NCBI RefSeq assembly: GCF_016863115.1
Contig: NZ_BOOG01000034.1
Span: forward strand, 18,792 to 82,791
Reading direction: 5' to 3'
Length of the DNA: 64,000 bases
From: Sphaerimonospora thailandensis
GTDB lineage: Bacteria > Actinomycetota > Actinomycetes > Streptosporangiales > Streptosporangiaceae
Shown here in pieces: positions 50,545 to 59,351 of the stretch (its first letter is position 1; each line of letters begins with the position of its first letter). A program made the translations under genes and the position numbers. A model generated the notes under the pieces. It did not search any database and had not been told where the DNA came from. It saw only the letters and a program-made list of their open reading frames with translations.

Positions 50545-51551
50545 GCGGCCCGAACCACGGCTCGAACCACAGCGGGGACTACGAGGAGCGGCTGGCGGCC
50601 TTCGTGGGGGTCGAGGTCGTCCCGCCGAAGCCGGGCCAGGACCCGGTCAACGTCCCGATGATCCGCCACTGGGTCGAGGCGATGGGCGACCAGAACCCGA
50701 TCTACCTGGACGCGGAGGCCGCCAGGGCCACCGGCCGGGACGGGATCGTCGCGCCCGCCTCGATGGTCCAGGCGTGGACCATGCGCGGATACGCCGCGAC
50801 CGCCGCGGGCCCTGCTCCTGTCAACCCGGGTCGCGGCCCCGGCATGGCCGAGCTGATCGCCCTGCTCGACGAGGGCGGCTACACCTCGGTGGTGGCGACC
50901 GACTCCGAGTTCGAGTTCCACCGTGAGCTCGTGGTCGGGGACCACGTCAGCGCGCGCGAGGTCGTCGAGTCGATCTCGCCGGAGAAGACCACCGCGCTGG
51001 GCGTGGGACGGTTCGTGACCACCATGCGGACCTATACCGACGCCGGCGGCGAGGTCGTGGCCGTCCAGCGCTGGCGCACGCTGCGTTTCCGGCCCAAGCC
51101 GAAGACCGAGCCCCAACCTGAAGCGGCTCAGGAGCCCGAGCCGAAGGCGCCGCGGCCCCGGCCGGCGATCAACCGGGACAACGAGTTCTGGTTCGCGGCC
51201 GCGCGCGATCACCGGCTGGTCATCCAGCGCTGCGCGTCGTGTCAGGTCCTGCGCCACCCGCCCGGCCCCTGCTGTGCCCACTGTGGCTCGTTCGACTGGG
51301 ACACCGTCGAGGCGTCCGGCCGGGGGCACGTCTACAGCTTCGTGGTCAACCACCACCCCAGACACCCCGCGTTCGAGTATCCGCTGATCGTCGCGGTCGT
51401 GGAGCTCGCCGAGGGCACCCGGCTGATCACCAACCTGGTCGGCGTCACCCCCGAGGAGGTCGAGATCGGCATGCCCGTGGTCCTCGACTGGCTGGACGCC
51501 GATCCCGACCTGTCACTTCCGGTGTTCCGCCTACGGGAGGGGAGCAACTGA
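50541..51551 (+). CDS. Enoyl-CoA hydratase subunit ChsH2 with DUF35 domain
   Basis: A 336-residue protein with two parts: an N-terminal MaoC-like hotdog domain (about residues 15-195) and a C-terminal DUF35 domain, comprising a zinc ribbon (Cys231, Cys234, Cys245, Cys248) and an OB-fold. A Pro/Glu-rich linker near residues 195-210 joins them. ChsH2 partners with ChsH1 to hydrate the side-chain enoyl-CoA, and its DUF35 part binds the aldolase Ltp2. All three partners are encoded here in one operon. Confidence 0.9.
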   Translation: MSGPNHGSNHSGDYEERLAAFVGVEVVPPKPGQDPVNVPMIRHWVEAMGDQNPIYLDAEAARATGRDGIVAPASMVQAWTMRGYAATAAGPAPVNPGRGPGMAELIALLDEGGYTSVVATDSEFEFHRELVVGDHVSAREVVESISPEKTTALGVGRFVTTMRTYTDAGGEVVAVQRWRTLRFRPKPKTEPQPEAAQEPEPKAPRPRPAINRDNEFWFAAARDHRLVIQRCASCQVLRHPPGPCCAHCGSFDWDTVEASGRGHVYSFVVNHHPRHPAFEYPLIVAVVELAEGTRLITNLVGVTPEEVEIGMPVVLDWLDADPDLSLPVFRLREGSN

Positions 51552-52687
51552 TGGACTTCACCCTGGACGAAGAGCTCGAGGCGGTACGCGAGCTGGCTCG
51601 GCAGATCTTCACCGACCGCGCCACCACCGAGCGCGTCCGCGCCGTGGAGGGCACCGCCGAGCGGGTCGACGAGGACCTGTGGGCCGAGCTGGCCAAGGCA
51701 GGCCTGCTCGGCATCGCCATGCCGGAGCAGGCGGGCGGCGCCGGGCTCGGCCTGGCCGCGCTGTGCGTGCTGCTGACCGAGCAGGGCCGCACCGTCGCCC
51801 CGGTCCCGCTGTGGCCGGGCGCCGTCGCCGCCCTCGCCATCGCCGAGTACGGCACGCCCGAGCAGCATGCTGCTCGGCAAGGAACGGCGGCGCAGCGCGC
51901 GGCGATCCTTCCCGGCATCGCGGAGGGCACGGCGCGGGTCACCCTGGCCCTTGAGGAGTTCGGCCCGCACGACCCGGCCGAGCCGCGTTGTACGGCACGG
52001 CCGGACGGTGAGGGGTGGCGGCTGACCGGTGTCAAGGCCGTCGTGCCCTCGCCGTTCGCGGCCGGTCACGTGCTGGTGTCCGCGACCGCGGAGACGGGCC
52101 CCGGCCTGTTCCTCATCGAGCGTGAAACCGACGGCGTCACCTGGGAGCGGGCGGAGACCACCACCCACGACCTGGCCGGCCACCTCACCCTCGACGGCGC
52201 GGCGGCCCAGGCCGTCGGCGCCCCCGGTTCGGGCGTGCTGGACTGGACCATCCAGCGGGCCGGAGTCGCGCTGGCCGCCGTACAGCTCGGCGTCGCCGAG
52301 GGCGCGTTGCGGCTGGCCGCGACCTACCTCAGCGAGCGCAGGCAGTTCGGCCGCCCGCTGGCCACCTTCCAGGCGGTGCAGCACCAGCTCGCCGACTGCT
52401 ACATCGACATCGAGGCCATGCGGGTGTGCCTGTGGCAGGCCGTCACCTCGCTGGAGGATGGCGACGCCTCCGCGGACTCCGCCGTGCTGGTCGCCAGGTG
52501 GTGGGCCGGCGAGGGCGGGCTGAACGTCGTCCACCGCGTCCAGCACGTGCACGGCGGCATCGGCGTCGACGTCGACTACCCCGTGCACCGCTACTTCCTG
52601 TGGGGCAAGCAGATCGCGGGAACCCTGGGCGGCCCGAGCGCCGACCTGGCCCGCCTGGGCGCCGTGCTCTCGAGGACGGCCTCATGA
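51551..52687 (+). CDS. Acyl-CoA dehydrogenase subunit ChsE1 (FadE28-like)
   Basis: A 378-residue acyl-CoA dehydrogenase, the partner of ChsE2. It begins MDFTLDEELEAVRELARQIF, and the core RRQFGRPLATFQAVQHQLADCYI and QHVHGGIGVDVDYPVHRYF are present. The ATG shares its A with the last base of the chsH2 stop. In mycobacteria the order is chsE1-chsE2-chsH2-chsH1-ltp2; here chsE1 sits between chsH2 and chsH1, a rearranged order. Confidence 0.9.
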   Translation: MDFTLDEELEAVRELARQIFTDRATTERVRAVEGTAERVDEDLWAELAKAGLLGIAMPEQAGGAGLGLAALCVLLTEQGRTVAPVPLWPGAVAALAIAEYGTPEQHAARQGTAAQRAAILPGIAEGTARVTLALEEFGPHDPAEPRCTARPDGEGWRLTGVKAVVPSPFAAGHVLVSATAETGPGLFLIERETDGVTWERAETTTHDLAGHLTLDGAAAQAVGAPGSGVLDWTIQRAGVALAAVQLGVAEGALRLAATYLSERRQFGRPLATFQAVQHQLADCYIDIEAMRVCLWQAVTSLEDGDASADSAVLVARWWAGEGGLNVVHRVQHVHGGIGVDVDYPVHRYFLWGKQIAGTLGGPSADLARLGAVLSRTAS

Positions 52688-53106
52688 CCCGGGCCTACGA
52701 CGAGGTGGCGGTGGGCGACACGCTGCCGGAGCTGCCGATCCCGCTGACCCGGACGTCCATCGTCGCGACCGCGATCGCCAGCCGCGACTACCAGGACGTC
52801 CACCACGACCCCGGCCTCGCCGTCGAGCGGGGTTCAAGGGACATCTTCATGAACATTCTGACCACCAACGGCCTGGTCGACCGGTACGTCACCGAGTGGG
52901 CGGGCCCCGCCGCCGTCGTCAAGGCCATCAAGATCAGGCTCGGGGTGCCCAACTACCCCGGCGACACGATGGTGCTGACCGGCACGGTGACGGCCAAGCA
53001 CGACGAGGACAACCGGGTCGAGATCGCCGTACGCGGCATGAACGGCCTGGGCGCCCACGTGACCGGCACCGCCGTGGTGCGGCTTCCCTCGAAGGACGCG
53101 ACATGA
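52684..53106 (+). CDS. Enoyl-CoA hydratase subunit ChsH1 (MaoC-like)
   Basis: A 140-residue single-hotdog MaoC protein. It holds AIASRDYQDVHHDPGLAVERGSRDIFMNIL, which carries the catalytic Asp and His of the hydratase motif. It complements the hotdog domain of ChsH2 to form the active heterodimer. Overlaps of 4 bases on both sides show translational coupling. Confidence 0.92.
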   Translation: MTRAYDEVAVGDTLPELPIPLTRTSIVATAIASRDYQDVHHDPGLAVERGSRDIFMNILTTNGLVDRYVTEWAGPAAVVKAIKIRLGVPNYPGDTMVLTGTVTAKHDEDNRVEIAVRGMNGLGAHVTGTAVVRLPSKDAT

Positions 53107-54320
53107 GCAGCCGCGGAAATCCGCTTTCCGGCGCCGCCGCCATCGCCGGCATCGGCGCCACCGAGTTCTCCAAGGACTCCGGGCGCAGCGAGCTCCACCT
53201 CGCCTGTGAGGCGGTGCTCGCCGCCATCGCCGACGCCGGGCTCACGCCGTCCGACGTCGACGGCATGGTGACGTTCACCGCCGACACCAACGCCGAGATC
53301 CACGTCGCCCGCAACACCGGCATGGGCGAGCTGACCTTCTTCTCCCGCATCCCGCACGGCGGCGGCGCGGCCTGCGGCACGATCCAGCAGGCGGCGATGG
53401 CCGTGGCCACCGGCGCGGCCGAGGTGGTCGTCTGCTACCGGGCGTTCAACGAGCGGTCCGGCGTGCGGTACGGCCTCGGCCAGGCGGGCCGGCCGCTGGA
53501 GACGGGAGCAGACAGCGCCGCCTACGCGTGGCTCAACCCGTTCGGGCTGTCCACCCCGGCGCAGTGGGTCGCCATGTTCGCCCGCCGTTACATGCATGAG
53601 TACGGCGCGACCAGCGAGGACTTCGGCCGGGTCGCCGTGGTGGACCGCAGGCACGCCGCGAACAACCCGGCGGCCTGGTTCTACCAGCGGCCGATCACGC
53701 TGGAGGACCACCAGGCCTCCCGCTGGATCGCCGAGCCGCTGCACCTGCTGGACTGCTGCCAGGAGACCGACGGCGGCCAGGCGCTGGTCGTCGTCTCGGC
53801 CGAGCGGGCCCGCGACCTGCCGCACCCGCCCGCCGTCATCCTCGGGGCCGCCCAGGGCACGGGCGACGACCAGCACATGATGACCAGCTACTACCGGCCC
53901 GTCATCACCGGCATCCCCGAGATGGGGCTGGTCGGGCGGCAGCTGTACACGCAGAGCGGCCTGCGCCCCGGCGACGTCGACGCGGCGATCCTCTACGACC
54001 ACTTCACCCCGCTGGTGCTCCCGCAGCTCGAAGAGCTCGGCTTCTGCGGCGTCGGAGAGGCCAGGGACTTCGTCGCCGACGGAAACCTCGAGATCGGCGG
54101 GCGGCTGCCGCTCAACACCCACGGCGGCCAGCTCGGCGAGGCCTACCTGCACGGGATGAACGGCATCGCCGAGGCCGTACGGCTCGTCCGGGGCACCTCG
54201 GTGAACCAGCCGGCCGGTGGTGAAGGCAAGGGGCCGGACGGCAGGGGCGTGAACAACGTGATCGTGACCGCGGGCACGGGGGTGCCCACGAGCGGTCTGC
54301 TGCTGGGGAGGGACATGTGA
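53103..54320 (+). CDS. ltp2: Side-chain retro-aldolase Ltp2 (thiolase superfamily)
   Basis: A 405-residue thiolase-fold protein of the lipid-transfer-protein type. It starts AAIAGIGATEFSKDSGRSELHLACEAVLAA and includes HGGGAACGTIQQAAMAVATG, RYMHEYGATSEDFGRVAV and the C-terminal LPLNTHGGQLGEAYLHGMNGIAEAVRLVRG. Ltp2 removes the last three side-chain carbons as propionyl-CoA by a retro-aldol reaction, leaving a 17-keto steroid; it requires the DUF35 domain of ChsH2. The operon context confirms the assignment. Confidence 0.93.
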   Translation: MSSRGNPLSGAAAIAGIGATEFSKDSGRSELHLACEAVLAAIADAGLTPSDVDGMVTFTADTNAEIHVARNTGMGELTFFSRIPHGGGAACGTIQQAAMAVATGAAEVVVCYRAFNERSGVRYGLGQAGRPLETGADSAAYAWLNPFGLSTPAQWVAMFARRYMHEYGATSEDFGRVAVVDRRHAANNPAAWFYQRPITLEDHQASRWIAEPLHLLDCCQETDGGQALVVVSAERARDLPHPPAVILGAAQGTGDDQHMMTSYYRPVITGIPEMGLVGRQLYTQSGLRPGDVDAAILYDHFTPLVLPQLEELGFCGVGEARDFVADGNLEIGGRLPLNTHGGQLGEAYLHGMNGIAEAVRLVRGTSVNQPAGGEGKGPDGRGVNNVIVTAGTGVPTSGLLLGRDM

Positions 54321-55114
54321 ACGAGTGGATCGGCCGCCATCTCGGCGAGCGTACGGTCTCCTACGACGAGCGCGACGTGATCCTTTACGCGCTCGCCGTG
54401 GGGGCCACCACCGCCGACCTGGACCTGGTGTTCGAGGAGCGGCTGCGGGTGCTGCCCACGTTCGCGCTGACACAGGCGCAGTGGGCCCCCGACGTGCTGG
54501 GCTCGCTGGGCGCGTTCGACATCAGGACCGCCGTGCACGGCTCGCAGCGGCTGCGCTCGCTGAAGCCGCTGCCGCCGACCGGCGAGCTGACGATGGCGGC
54601 GCGGGTCACGCAGGTGTGGGACAAGGGCAGCGCGGCGATCTTCGAGGTCGAGGTGGTCAGCGACTACTTCGTGGCCACCTGGTCACTGTTCGCGCCCGGG
54701 TGCGGCGGTTTCGGCGGCGACCGTGGCCCCTCGGCACCCCGGCACCCCGAGACCGCGCCCACCCGCGAGCTGTCCGTCGCCACCTCGCCCAACCAGGCCG
54801 CGCTGTACCGGTTGCTCGGCGACCGGCACCACATGCACATCGACCCGGAGGCGGCGAAGGCGGCCGGGATGCCCCGGCCGTTCCTGCACGGCCTGTGCAC
54901 GGTGGCCGCGGTGACGCTGCCGCTGGCCGAGGCCGCCGGGGCGCACCCCGCCGACCTGGCCGAGCTGGAGGGGAGGTTCGCCTCCCCGGTCTTCCCCGGC
55001 GACCGGCTGGATGTGCGGTGCTGGGAGAGCGGGGAGGCCGTCCTGTTCGACGCCGCCGTGGACGGCACGACCGTGCTGTCCGGCGGCCGGGCTCACTTCC
55101 GGGTCACCACGTAG
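54317..55114 (+). CDS. MaoC-family hydratase with altered motif
   Basis: A 265-residue double-hotdog protein from a GTG overlapping the ltp2 stop. It resembles the Hsd4B-like protein at 31219 (VLPTFAL near residue 50, VWDKGSAAIFEVEVV). The hydratase 2 signature, however, reads LLGDRHHMHIDPEAAKAAGMPRPFLHG instead of GDxNPLHxDP. The Asp and second His are kept while Asn-Pro is replaced by His-His or Met. Its activity may be changed or specialised. Its last 22 bases overlap the convergent SDR gene. Confidence 0.85.
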   Translation: MNEWIGRHLGERTVSYDERDVILYALAVGATTADLDLVFEERLRVLPTFALTQAQWAPDVLGSLGAFDIRTAVHGSQRLRSLKPLPPTGELTMAARVTQVWDKGSAAIFEVEVVSDYFVATWSLFAPGCGGFGGDRGPSAPRHPETAPTRELSVATSPNQAALYRLLGDRHHMHIDPEAAKAAGMPRPFLHGLCTVAAVTLPLAEAAGAHPADLAELEGRFASPVFPGDRLDVRCWESGEAVLFDAAVDGTTVLSGGRAHFRVTT

Positions 55115-55860
55115 CGCGCCGGGACCTCGCCTCCGCCGTGCACCGGGACGTCCGCGCCGGTCACGTAGGAGGCGAGGTCGCTCGCGAGGAACAGGCAGGT
55201 GTTCGCCACGTCGGCGGGCACCGCCATCCTCCCCATCGGGATCACCTCGGCGAGGGCGGCCTCACCGTGCTCGCCGTAGACACCGGCGGCGGCCTCGGTG
55301 TAGATGAGGCCGGTGGTGATGTGGTTGACCCGCACCTTGGGCGACCATTCCAGCGCCAGCGCCTTGGTGAGCATCAGCAGGCCGGCCTTGGCCGCGGAGT
55401 AGGCCGCGGTGCGCGGCTGAGGGTCGACGCCCGAGACGCTGCCGATGTTGATGATCGAGCCGCCGCTCTCCTGGGTCTGCATCACCGTGTTGGCCGGCTG
55501 CGCCACGTAGAACGGCGCGAGCAGGTTCAGGCCGACGATCTTCTCGAAGAAGCGCGGCGAGACCGTCGCCGCGTCCGCGTCGGGGGAGCCGCCGGCGTTG
55601 TTCACCAGCACGTCGAGCCGGCCCAACTGGTCGGTGGTCTGCTCCACCAGCGCCGCCGCGGCGGCGGCGTCCCGGATGTCGGACGCGATGAACCGGGCTG
55701 TCCTGCCGCCGGCGGCGGGCAGCGTCTCGGGCTCGTTACGCCCGCATACCACCACGTCGGCGCCCGCGGCCAGGAATGTCTCCGCGATCACGAATCCGAT
55801 GCCCTTGGTCCCGCCGGTGACCAACACGGCCCGGCCCCCGAAATCCACTGTCACGTTCAT
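55093..55860 (-). CDS. SDR family oxidoreductase
   Basis: A 255-residue SDR from the ATG at 55860. VLVTGGTKGIGFVIAE is the cofactor site, NNAGGSPDADAATV follows, and IINIGSVSGVDPQPRTAAYSAAKAGL carries the Ser, Tyr and Lys. The likely substrate is a ring hydroxyl of a steroid or ring C/D intermediate. It is divergent from fadD3 with a putative IclR-type operator between them. No strong ribosome site is visible, so translation may be leaderless or the start may differ slightly. Confidence 0.87.
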   Translation of the reverse strand: MNVTVDFGGRAVLVTGGTKGIGFVIAETFLAAGADVVVCGRNEPETLPAAGGRTARFIASDIRDAAAAAALVEQTTDQLGRLDVLVNNAGGSPDADAATVSPRFFEKIVGLNLLAPFYVAQPANTVMQTQESGGSIINIGSVSGVDPQPRTAAYSAAKAGLLMLTKALALEWSPKVRVNHITTGLIYTEAAAGVYGEHGEAALAEVIPMGRMAVPADVANTCLFLASDLASYVTGADVPVHGGGEVPARYVVTRK

Positions 55861-55903
55861 GCCCGCGAGCGTAGGGCCGGGCGTCGCGAGATCGGGGCAG
55901 CGG

Positions 55904-55919
55904 TACCGCACAGCGGGAT
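55904..55919. promoter_or_regulatory. Putative IclR-type operator, site 13
   Basis: TACCGCACAGCGGGAT lies 44 bases upstream of the SDR start and 74 bases before the fadD3 start. It matches the shared pattern except near its left end. Confidence 0.45.
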
Positions 55920-55992
55920 GAACCTACCTCGACCGGTACGAACACCGTCAAACTGAAGGGTGGTGTTTGACATGAAGGAGGTTCACCAGCAG

Positions 55993-57540
55993 ATGGACGC
56001 ACTGACGATTCCCGCTGTCCTGGAACGCGCCGTGCGCGACTACCCGGACGCCGAGGCCGTGGTGGACGGCCGGGTCCGGCTGACGTACGCGGAGTTGGGC
56101 GCCCAGGCCGGCGAGGCGGCGAAGGCGTTCATCGCGCTCGGGGTCGAGCCGGGGGAGCGCGTCGCCATCTGGGCGCCCAACAGCGCGCGGTGGATCGTGA
56201 CCGCGCTGGGCGCACTGTGCGCCGGGGCCGTCGTGGTGCCGATCAACACCAGGTACAAGGGCGACGAGGCACGCTGGCTGCTCGACAGGAGCGGCGCACG
56301 TGCGCTGTTCGTGGAGGACGGCTTCCTCGGCAACGACTACCTGGCCATGCTCGGCGAACCCCGGCCGGACATCGTGGTGACCTATGACGAGCCCGCGCAG
56401 CGGGGCGCGCGGAGCTGGGCGGACTTCCTCGCCGTCGGCGCCGCGGTCACCGATGAGCAGGCCGCCGCCCGCGCGGCCGCGGTGAGCCCCGACGACGTGG
56501 CCGACATCCTGTTCACCTCCGGCACCACCGGAAGGTCCAAGGGCGTCATGTGCAGCCACCGGCAGAACGTCCGGACCTACCGGGGGTGGTGCGAGCGCAC
56601 CCGGGTCCACCAGGGCGACCGTTACCTCATCGTCAACCCGCTCTTCCACTCCTTCGGCTACAAGGCGGGGGTGTTCGCCTGCCTGCTCCAGGCCGCCACG
56701 ATGGTGCTCCAGTCCGTGTTCGACCCGGAGGAGACGATGCGGCTGGTCGAGGCCGAGAAGGTCACCGTGCTGCCCGGAGCGCCGACCATCTACATCTCCA
56801 TGCTCGACGCGCCGCGGCGCCCGGAGTTCGACCTGTCCTCGCTGCGCCTCGCGGTGACCGGGGCCTCCGTGGTGCCCGTGGCGCTGGTCCAGCGGATGCG
56901 GGCGGAACTGTTCCCCGAGGTCGTCACCGCGTACGGGCTGACCGAGTCGTGCGGCACGGTCACCGCCTGCTCGGCGGAGGACGACGACGTGACCGTGGCC
57001 ACCACATCAGGCCGCGCCATCGAGGGCGTGGAGGTGGCGGTGGTCGACGACAAGGGCGAGCCGGTGCCGGCGGGGGAGGACGGCGAGGTCCTCGTCCGCG
57101 GCTACAACGTGATGCTGGGCTACCTCGACGACGAGGAGGCGACCGCGGCCACCGTCAGGGACGGCTGGCTGGTGACCGGGGACCGCGGGCGGCTCGACGA
57201 GCGGGGCAACCTCGCCATCACCGGCCGCTCCAAGGACATGTTCGTGGTCGGCGGGTTCAACGTGTATCCGGCCGAGATCGAGCAGGTGCTCGCGACCCAC
57301 GACGGCGTGGCCGAGGCCGCGGTCATCGGGGTGCCCGACGCGCGGATGGGCGAGGTCGGCCGGGCCTACGTCATCGCACGGCCCGGCGCGAGCGTCACCG
57401 CGGAGGAACTGGTCGAATACTGCCGCGACCGGCTCGCGAACTTCAAGGTGCCGCGGGAGGTCCTGTTCGTCGAGGGCCTCCCGCGCAACGCCTCCGGCAA
57501 GGTCCGGAAGATCGACCTCCCGGGACTGGAGAGCCGGTAG
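55993..57540 (+). CDS. fadD3: HIP-CoA ligase FadD3
   Basis: An acyl-CoA synthetase of 515 residues from the ATG at 55993, preceded by AAGGAGG; starts at 55960 and 55972 lie upstream in the same frame. It begins MDALTIPAVLERAVRDYPDAEAVVDG as other FadD3 proteins do. The P-loop ADILFTSGTTGRSKGVMCSH, AYGLTESCGTV and the C-terminal [20 protein letters not shown] with PRNASGKVRKIDL are present. FadD3 activates 3aalpha-H-4alpha(3'-propanoate)-7abeta-methylhexahydroindane-dione (HIP), the entry to ring C/D degradation. Confidence 0.9.
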   Translation: MDALTIPAVLERAVRDYPDAEAVVDGRVRLTYAELGAQAGEAAKAFIALGVEPGERVAIWAPNSARWIVTALGALCAGAVVVPINTRYKGDEARWLLDRSGARALFVEDGFLGNDYLAMLGEPRPDIVVTYDEPAQRGARSWADFLAVGAAVTDEQAAARAAAVSPDDVADILFTSGTTGRSKGVMCSHRQNVRTYRGWCERTRVHQGDRYLIVNPLFHSFGYKAGVFACLLQAATMVLQSVFDPEETMRLVEAEKVTVLPGAPTIYISMLDAPRRPEFDLSSLRLAVTGASVVPVALVQRMRAELFPEVVTAYGLTESCGTVTACSAEDDDVTVATTSGRAIEGVEVAVVDDKGEPVPAGEDGEVLVRGYNVMLGYLDDEEATAATVRDGWLVTGDRGRLDERGNLAITGRSKDMFVVGGFNVYPAEIEQVLATHDGVAEAAVIGVPDARMGEVGRAYVIARPGASVTAEELVEYCRDRLANFKVPREVLFVEGLPRNASGKVRKIDLPGLESR

Positions 57541-57570
57541 GCGCCCGGACCACGCAGATCACCTGATCAT

Positions 57571-57598
57571 CCGGGCATCCGGCGAGCCGGATGCCCGG
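57571..57598. terminator. Bidirectional terminator between fadD3 and SDR genes
   Basis: CCGGGCATCCGG (57571-57582) and CCGGATGCCCGG (57587-57598) form a perfect 12-bp stem with a 4-base loop. Confidence 0.85.
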
Positions 57599-57616
57599 AA
57601 ACGGCGGTTCGGGTGA

Positions 57617-58519
57617 TCAGGCGCCGTAGACGGGCTCGGGCTCGGCGGCCAGGCCCAGGAGCCTGGAGACCTCGGGACCGATCTCCGCGGCGTCCCAGCG
57701 GGCGCCCCTGTCGGCGACCGGGCCGTGGCGGAACCCCTCCATCACGCAGATCTTGCCGCCCTCGACCTCGAAGACCCGGCCGGTCACCTCCCGGGACTCC
57801 GCCGAGCCGAGCCAGACGACCAGCGGCGAGACGTTCTCCGGGGCCATCGCGTCGAAGGCGCCGGCCTCCGGAGCCGCCATCGTCGCGGCGAACACCTCCT
57901 CGGTCATCCGGGTGCGGGCGGCCGGGGCGATGGCGTTGGCGGTCACGCCGTACCGGCCGAGCTCGGCCGAAGCGACCAGGGTGAGGCCCACGATGCCCGC
58001 CTTGGCCGCCGAGTAGTTGCCCTGACCCACGCTGCCGAGCAGGCCCGCGCCGGAGGAGGTGTTGATCACTCGGGCGTCGACTGGACGGCCCGCCTTGGAC
58101 TCGGCCCGCCAGTGCAGCCCGGCGTGCTTCAGCGGCAGGAAGTGGCCCTTCAGGTGGACGCGCATCACCGCGTCCCACTCCTCCTCCGACAGGTTCACCA
58201 GCATGCGGTCGCGCAGGAACCCGGCGTTGTTGACGAGGACGTCGAGCCGGCCGAAGGTCTCGACGGCCGTGGCGACCAGGTGCCGCGCGCCCTCGTCGGT
58301 CGCGATGTCGGAGGTCTCGGCCACCGCCTCCCCGCCCAGCGCGCGGATCTCCTCGACCACCTCCTGGGCCGGGCCGGTCGACCCGCCCTCGCCGCTGCGG
58401 CTGACGCCGAGGTCGTTGACCACGACCTTGGCGCCCTGCCGGGCGAACTCCAGCGCATGCGCCCGGCCGAGTCCGCGCCCGGCGCCGGTGACGATGACCA
58501 CCCTGTCCTTGCAGATCAT
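57617..58519 (-). CDS. SDR family oxidoreductase (ring C/D or side chain)
   Basis: A 300-residue SDR. The N-terminus VVIVTGAGRGLGRAHALEFARQGAKVVVNDLGVSRSGEG, NNAGFLRDRMLVNLSEEEWDAVMRVHLKGHF and the active site GNYSAAKAGI match the long SDR type found in KstR regulons (such as Rv3548c). It is divergent from the echA20-ipdABC operon, so a ring C/D role is likely. It resembles the Hsd4A-like protein at 25022 but is shorter at its C-terminus. Confidence 0.85.
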   Translation of the reverse strand: MICKDRVVIVTGAGRGLGRAHALEFARQGAKVVVNDLGVSRSGEGGSTGPAQEVVEEIRALGGEAVAETSDIATDEGARHLVATAVETFGRLDVLVNNAGFLRDRMLVNLSEEEWDAVMRVHLKGHFLPLKHAGLHWRAESKAGRPVDARVINTSSGAGLLGSVGQGNYSAAKAGIVGLTLVASAELGRYGVTANAIAPAARTRMTEEVFAATMAAPEAGAFDAMAPENVSPLVVWLGSAESREVTGRVFEVEGGKICVMEGFRHGPVADRGARWDAAEIGPEVSRLLGLAAEPEPVYGA

Positions 58520-58557
58520 TTCATCTCTCCCTCTTCACGGCGAAGCGGTCTACTCTG

Positions 58558-58573
58558 CTAGCGTACTTTCTAA
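58558..58573. promoter_or_regulatory. KstR-like repeat upstream of the ring C/D operon
   Basis: CTAGCGTACTTTCTAA, with CTAG and CTA ends, resembles the site at 26026. It lies 25 bases before the echA20 start. It does not match the KstR2 motif that controls these genes in mycobacteria. Confidence 0.3.
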
Positions 58574-58598
58574 CAAATGTTTGGTGGAAAGGTAGGCC

Positions 58599-59348
58599 AT
58601 GGGAATCACCACCAGTAGCCACGCCGGGGGCGTCGCCGAGGTCGTAATGGACACCCCGCCGGTCAACGCGCTCACCGTGCAGGGGTGGTTCGACCTGGCG
58701 GACGCCGTACGGCAGGCCGGGCGCGACCCGGGCACGCGCGTGGTGGTGCTGCGCGCCGAGGGCCGCGGTTTCAACGCCGGAGTGGACATCAAGGAGATGC
58801 AGGCCACCACCGGGTTCGAGGCCCTGGTCGGCGCCAACCGAGGGTGCCATGCGGCCTTCGGGGCGGTCTATGAGTGTGAGGTGCCGGTGATCGCGGCCGT
58901 GCAGGGGTTCTGCCTGGGCGGCGGCATCGGGCTGGCCGGCAACGCCGACATCGTCGTGGCCTCCGAGGACGCCTACTTCGGACTGCCCGAGGTGAAGCGC
59001 GGCGCGCTCGGCGCCGCCACCCACCTGGCCAGGCTGGTGCCCCAGCACCTGATGCGCGCCATGGTGTACACCTGCCGCAACGTCACGGCGGCCGAGTTGC
59101 ACGCGTACGGCTCGGTGCTGGAGGTCGTGCCCCGCGAACGCCTGCGCGAGGCCGCCTTCGAGGTCGCCGCGCAGATCGCCGACAAGGACCCGTACGTGAT
59201 CCGGCGGGCCAAGGAGTCGCTGAACGGCATCGACCCGGTCGACGTCAACCGCAGCTACCGTTTCGAACAGGGCTTCACCTTCGAGCTCAACCTGATGGGC
59301 GCGGGCGACCGTCACCGCGACGACTTCGTCTCCGGGAAGGGTGCATGA
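58599..59348 (+). CDS. echA20: Crotonase-family ring hydrolase (EchA20-like)
   Basis: A 249-residue crotonase. LRAEGRGFNAGVDIKEM and CLGGGIGLAGNADIVVASEDAYFGLPEVKRGALG carry the oxyanion-hole residues. EchA20 hydrolytically opens ring D of the HIP-CoA-derived intermediate. The following genes ipdA, ipdB and ipdC are in the same order as in mycobacteria (Rv3550 to Rv3553), which supports the assignment. GGAAAGG precedes the ATG. Confidence 0.92.
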   Translation: MGITTSSHAGGVAEVVMDTPPVNALTVQGWFDLADAVRQAGRDPGTRVVVLRAEGRGFNAGVDIKEMQATTGFEALVGANRGCHAAFGAVYECEVPVIAAVQGFCLGGGIGLAGNADIVVASEDAYFGLPEVKRGALGAATHLARLVPQHLMRAMVYTCRNVTAAELHAYGSVLEVVPRERLREAAFEVAAQIADKDPYVIRRAKESLNGIDPVDVNRSYRFEQGFTFELNLMGAGDRHRDDFVSGKGA

Positions 59349-59351
59349 CCG

